Made by a program: the position numbers and the translations under genes. From Leptoclinus maculatus (Eukaryota > Chordata > Actinopteri > Perciformes > Stichaeidae): a stretch of 64,000 nucleotides of DNA. The notes under the pieces were generated by a model. It was not told the DNA's origin. It was given only the letters and a program-made list of their open reading frames with translations, and ran no database searches. Shown piece by piece: positions 61,469 to 64,000 of this stretch (position 1 is its first letter; every line of letters begins with the position of its first letter). The DNA is taken from NCBI GenBank assembly GCA_032191485.1, contig JAVDOI010000011.1:755963-819962 (forward strand), given 5' to 3'.

Positions 61469-61983
61469 TTAAAACATCACCTCCTCACAGCTCCCGTAAT
61501 CGCTCTCCACCATGCTGGAGCCGTCGTAGCTGCGCGGGTTCGGCCCCGGCGGTCTGGTTTGAGGCTGGGCGGTGTTCGGCGGCGGTGCCGGCGGCGGCAG
61601 CGGCGGGCCGGCCTGCTCCGCGTACGACGGCATGGCCACGCTCAGGCGCATGCTGAGCCTCTTGTAGCCCCCCGAGACGTTGTCCATGCTGCGGGCGTGC
61701 TGGGTGGGGTAGTAGCTGATGGCGGTGTACTCGTTGGGGCACTGGGAGCTGGGCAGAGGGAGCCCGTCGGGGCCCAGGAAGTCGTCCAGGTTCTGGTTGC
61801 TGTAGCAGGGCGGCAGGGGGGCGCGGCGGTCGCAGCGCTCCAGCGGGAACGGGAAGCCGCCGAATCGAGAGTTCCTGCGGGAGTCCGTGGTGGAGGACGG
61901 GGTGTAGGTGTCCTCTACGATGTCAAACTGGGGGAAGTCCTGGACCACCGGGCGGCCGTAGTAGTCCGGGTCTGCTGGATAGA
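61469..61983 (-). CDS. fat2: FAT-family atypical cadherin, last coding exon (cytoplasmic C-terminus), fat2-like
   Basis: Giant single-pass cadherin acting in planar polarity and collective cell migration; only the final exon is in the window. Acceptor TCTCTCCTCAG, exon 61983-61469, entry needs one base from the previous exon, 170 full codons then TAA. Visible sequence: YPADPDYYGRPVVQDFPQFD, then SRRNSRFGGFPFPLE, SNQNLDDFLGPDGLPLP, CPNEYTAISYYPTQHARSMD, YKRLSMRLSVAMPSY, a proline-rich run (PPLPPPAPPPN) and the terminus ESDYGSCEEVMF. I recognise this tail pattern as FAT1/2/3-type. Assignment to fat2 rests mainly on linkage and convergent orientation with slc36a1, as in human SLC36A1-FAT2; fat3 is the main alternative. 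The ~60 nt upstream of the acceptor stay open in frame but are intronic. Low-complexity GC-rich codon use contrasts with surrounding AT-rich DNA. Confidence 0.8.
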
Positions 61984-63067
61984 CTGAGGAGAGAAGACAG
62001 ACGGGACTCTTCAGATCCACTACTTCACATGTTCATGTCACTGTTTCAGCCTCTCAAATGTGAGAATTAGCTGATTTATGTCTCTGTAAATTGAGCAGAT
62101 TTGACTGCCGGTTGGACAAAACAAGTACTTTGAAGACATCACCTTGGGATCTGTGAAATTGTTTTTCGTGGACATTTTATAGACGGTGATTTATTTGCCA
62201 AATTGGACATTTAAAATAATTGTTAGCTGGCAGGAAGCTTTCACTAATTTATCAAAATCCAGTACTTGCAGGCAAGATAAAATGGAACCCGACCAATCCT
62301 GGATAATTCAGTCCAATTTATATATTTATATCTGACACTTCATATTATATATCTGCAATCACATTATCTTCTGGTACGTCGGCCTGCTCGACCTATTGGT
62401 CCAGCTCTGATTCTAAACTCACTCTTGCTTAATCTACTTGTAAAGACAGAACAGATGCTGGCGTCCACAGGCATCAGGGTGAGAAGTTGACCAGCGAGTC
62501 CTGAATAGTTGCCACACAGAGATCAGCTCTCAGACTGAACAAACAACTCTAATCAGTGTTGTCACTGCGCGACTAATGCTAGTAAACAGTGGGACAGCTG
62601 CTGCTGGTGCAGGAGGGATTTTAGGAAAGCTTTTGAGTATTTGCATATTAAATACCTCCACTGAAGTTGCGTGGGTTTCATTAGTGGAACAGGAGGAGGG
62701 CGCATCTCCTAAAGTCACCACATGTGCTTTAATATTTAGACCAAATGAGTGATCCTGAAGTCCAATGATCCAACAGATTTAACATGAAGACAATTCAAGG
62801 GCAGCCTTGATGAAAAAGCTCTTCTGGCTTTCTGTACGTCCCCGTGTGAGCTCGACAAACTTCATCATTTAAATATTTCCCTGAAACTAATCTCAAGCCG
62901 AGTCCCCAACCTTGAAATACTTATCTTGTCCTTTTTTGATGTGCTAACAAGATGTTACACCCAGTAGACTTTTAAAACCCTTTAACAACAGGAGTGTGCT
63001 GCAGGTGAACGGTCTCTTTATTCTGAGGACTCGGCGTGTTTACGACCTTCATACTTCAGTTATTCTG

Positions 63068-63149
63068 CGCGTTCAGAGAACTCTCTGAACGCGAATAAGT
63101 CTCTTATTTGTCATTTCCTTGATTCCGGTTGAACCGGTTTCAACCGGAA
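63068..63149. other. Two adjacent perfect 11-bp palindromic hairpins
   Basis: CGCGTTCAGAG / CTCTGAACGCG at 63068-63093 with a 4-base loop, and TTCCGGTTGAA / TTCAACCGGAA at 63123-63149 with a 5-base loop. More partial inverted motifs (AAGCGA/TCGCTT, CCGGTT/AACCGG) follow to ~63215. Confidence 0.6.
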
Positions 63150-63376
63150 GCGAGTTCAAGGTTTAAGCGAGGATCGCTTCTGGTTTCAACTTCCGGTTCA
63201 AGCGAGCTTCTCTACTAGCTGTACACCAGACAGGTTTGGCTCGCTGGATGACGTCATGATAATAACTTATTTAGCTTTTTAAAACAACGGGGACAGATCC
63301 AGCACGGACAGTTAGGGAGTGAGGGACATGAAGCACCTGTCTGAGAAATGGATATATAGTTATAAATAAATAATTA

Positions 63377-63415
<39 letters not shown>

Positions 63416-63840
63416 TGTTGAGATTATTGTTTTGGGACATTTTGTGGCTGTATTTGACAGTGATAGTGGAGGCAGACAGGACATGTGGGGGAGAAGGAGA
63501 GTCAGCAAACAGTCGCAGCTTTTAACAATAATAATAGTAATAAACTAAACTTAAAACATGCAAATACTGCACGATAAAACCAAGCAATGAAAGAAAGAAA
63601 GGCACAAGAAAAAGATTTAAAAAAGGAAGAGTGACTGTTAAAGGCTCCATTGTTTTCACACATACTTTAGGATTATACAACTACAAATATTTAGTAATGT
63701 GGTCCCAAACCATTAAGAGTAAACCAGTACAATAACTTTAAAACAGATCCTGAAGGACACTAACAGCCTGCAGCTTAGTTAAAACTGGGCTGATCTGCAC
63801 TTACAGTCGTTCACGTTTTGAATTGAAACAACACAACTTG

Positions 63841-63910
63841 TTTAGGTTCAGGCAACTAAACGACTTGAATCGTTTGAGGGAAAGATTGTGGTTTGAGTTA
63901 AAATAAGTAT
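63841..63910 (+). repeat. Dispersed 'ACGACTTGGTTA..GGGTTAAAATAA' repeat, copy 3
   Basis: TTTAGGTTCAGGCAACTAAA then CGACTTGAAT..GATTGTGGTTTGAGTTAAAATAAG. Third member of the family seen at 33227 and 47444. Confidence 0.6.
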
Positions 63911-64000
63911 GTTTGTTCAGTAACTTAAGTTAAGTACATTATTCAGCGCAGGTAACATACTTCAGTTAAAATAAGCCTACACTTATTGGTAATATTATTA

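Larger units (their letters stand above)
61984..64000 (-). other. fat2: Intron of fat2 (continues off right edge)
   Basis: No further exon was recognised in this 2 kb. It holds a cluster of short palindromes at 63068-63149, a TA-rich tract at 63376-63408, and a common fish repeat fragment around 63440-63510 (GTATTTGACAGTGATAGTGG..). Confidence 0.6.

Noticed and set aside
61406..61987. 193-codon plus-strand ORF
   Set aside because: Antisense of the GC-rich fat2 terminal exon. Its Ala/Arg/Val-rich composition is typical of a shadow frame.
1..64000. A previously undescribed multi-gene system
   Set aside because: All strongly supported coding genes belong to known families (NLR, SLC36, melatonin receptor, FAT cadherin). 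The unexplained pieces are isolated exon-like ORFs or non-coding repeats, so a new system cannot be supported from sequence alone.

Overview
This is a window of vertebrate nuclear DNA, almost certainly from a ray-finned (percomorph-like) teleost. The evidence is spliced genes with GT-AG introns, a fish-type NLR immune receptor with a FISNA domain, very long CA/GT microsatellites, long poly-C/poly-G tracts, and interspersed repeats whose consensus I recognise from teleosts. No bacterial, phage or CRISPR features are present.

Layout: (1) 1-1746, minus strand: the 5' part of a PYD-FISNA-NACHT NLR gene that runs off the left edge. Its presumed non-coding first exon lies near 2457-2620. An ~820-bp block holding that exon and its upstream sequence occurs again, nearly identical, 3.02 kb further right (1993-2809 and 5012-5833). 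(2) 7140-32.8 kb, plus strand: a complete proton-coupled amino-acid transporter gene of the SLC36A1/PAT1 type. I could join eleven coding exons in phase (1452 nt, 483 aa). The promoter carries two perfect GTCACGTGAC (CLEAR/E-box) palindromes, and intron 1 carries a CpG-rich 29/23-bp minisatellite. (3) 41,004-51,365, minus strand: a complete two-exon melatonin receptor with a 9.3-kb intron, the signature NRY and NAxxY motifs and a very short C-terminal tail. (4) 61,469-61,983, minus strand: the terminal exon of a giant FAT-type cadherin (best fit fat2), encoding the end of the cytoplasmic tail. Earlier exons lie beyond the right edge.

The order slc36a1 (+), melatonin receptor (-), fat2 (-) fits the human SLC36A1-FAT2 neighbourhood, with a melatonin receptor kept in between. 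From established knowledge, MTNR1A sits by FAT1 and MTNR1B by FAT3/SLC36A4. The receptor here is therefore a candidate for the fourth vertebrate lineage (Mel1d, mtnr1al), which mammals lack.

The remaining sequence is introns and intergenic DNA with microsatellites, MITE-like foldback elements, SINE/LINE fragments and a teleost repeat family that carries a CTCF-like core motif. I found no convincing new multi-gene system. The items most worth following up are the twin CLEAR motifs, the receptor's synteny and short tail, the repeat-borne CTCF motifs, the duplicated NLR first exon, and two unassigned exon-like ORFs.
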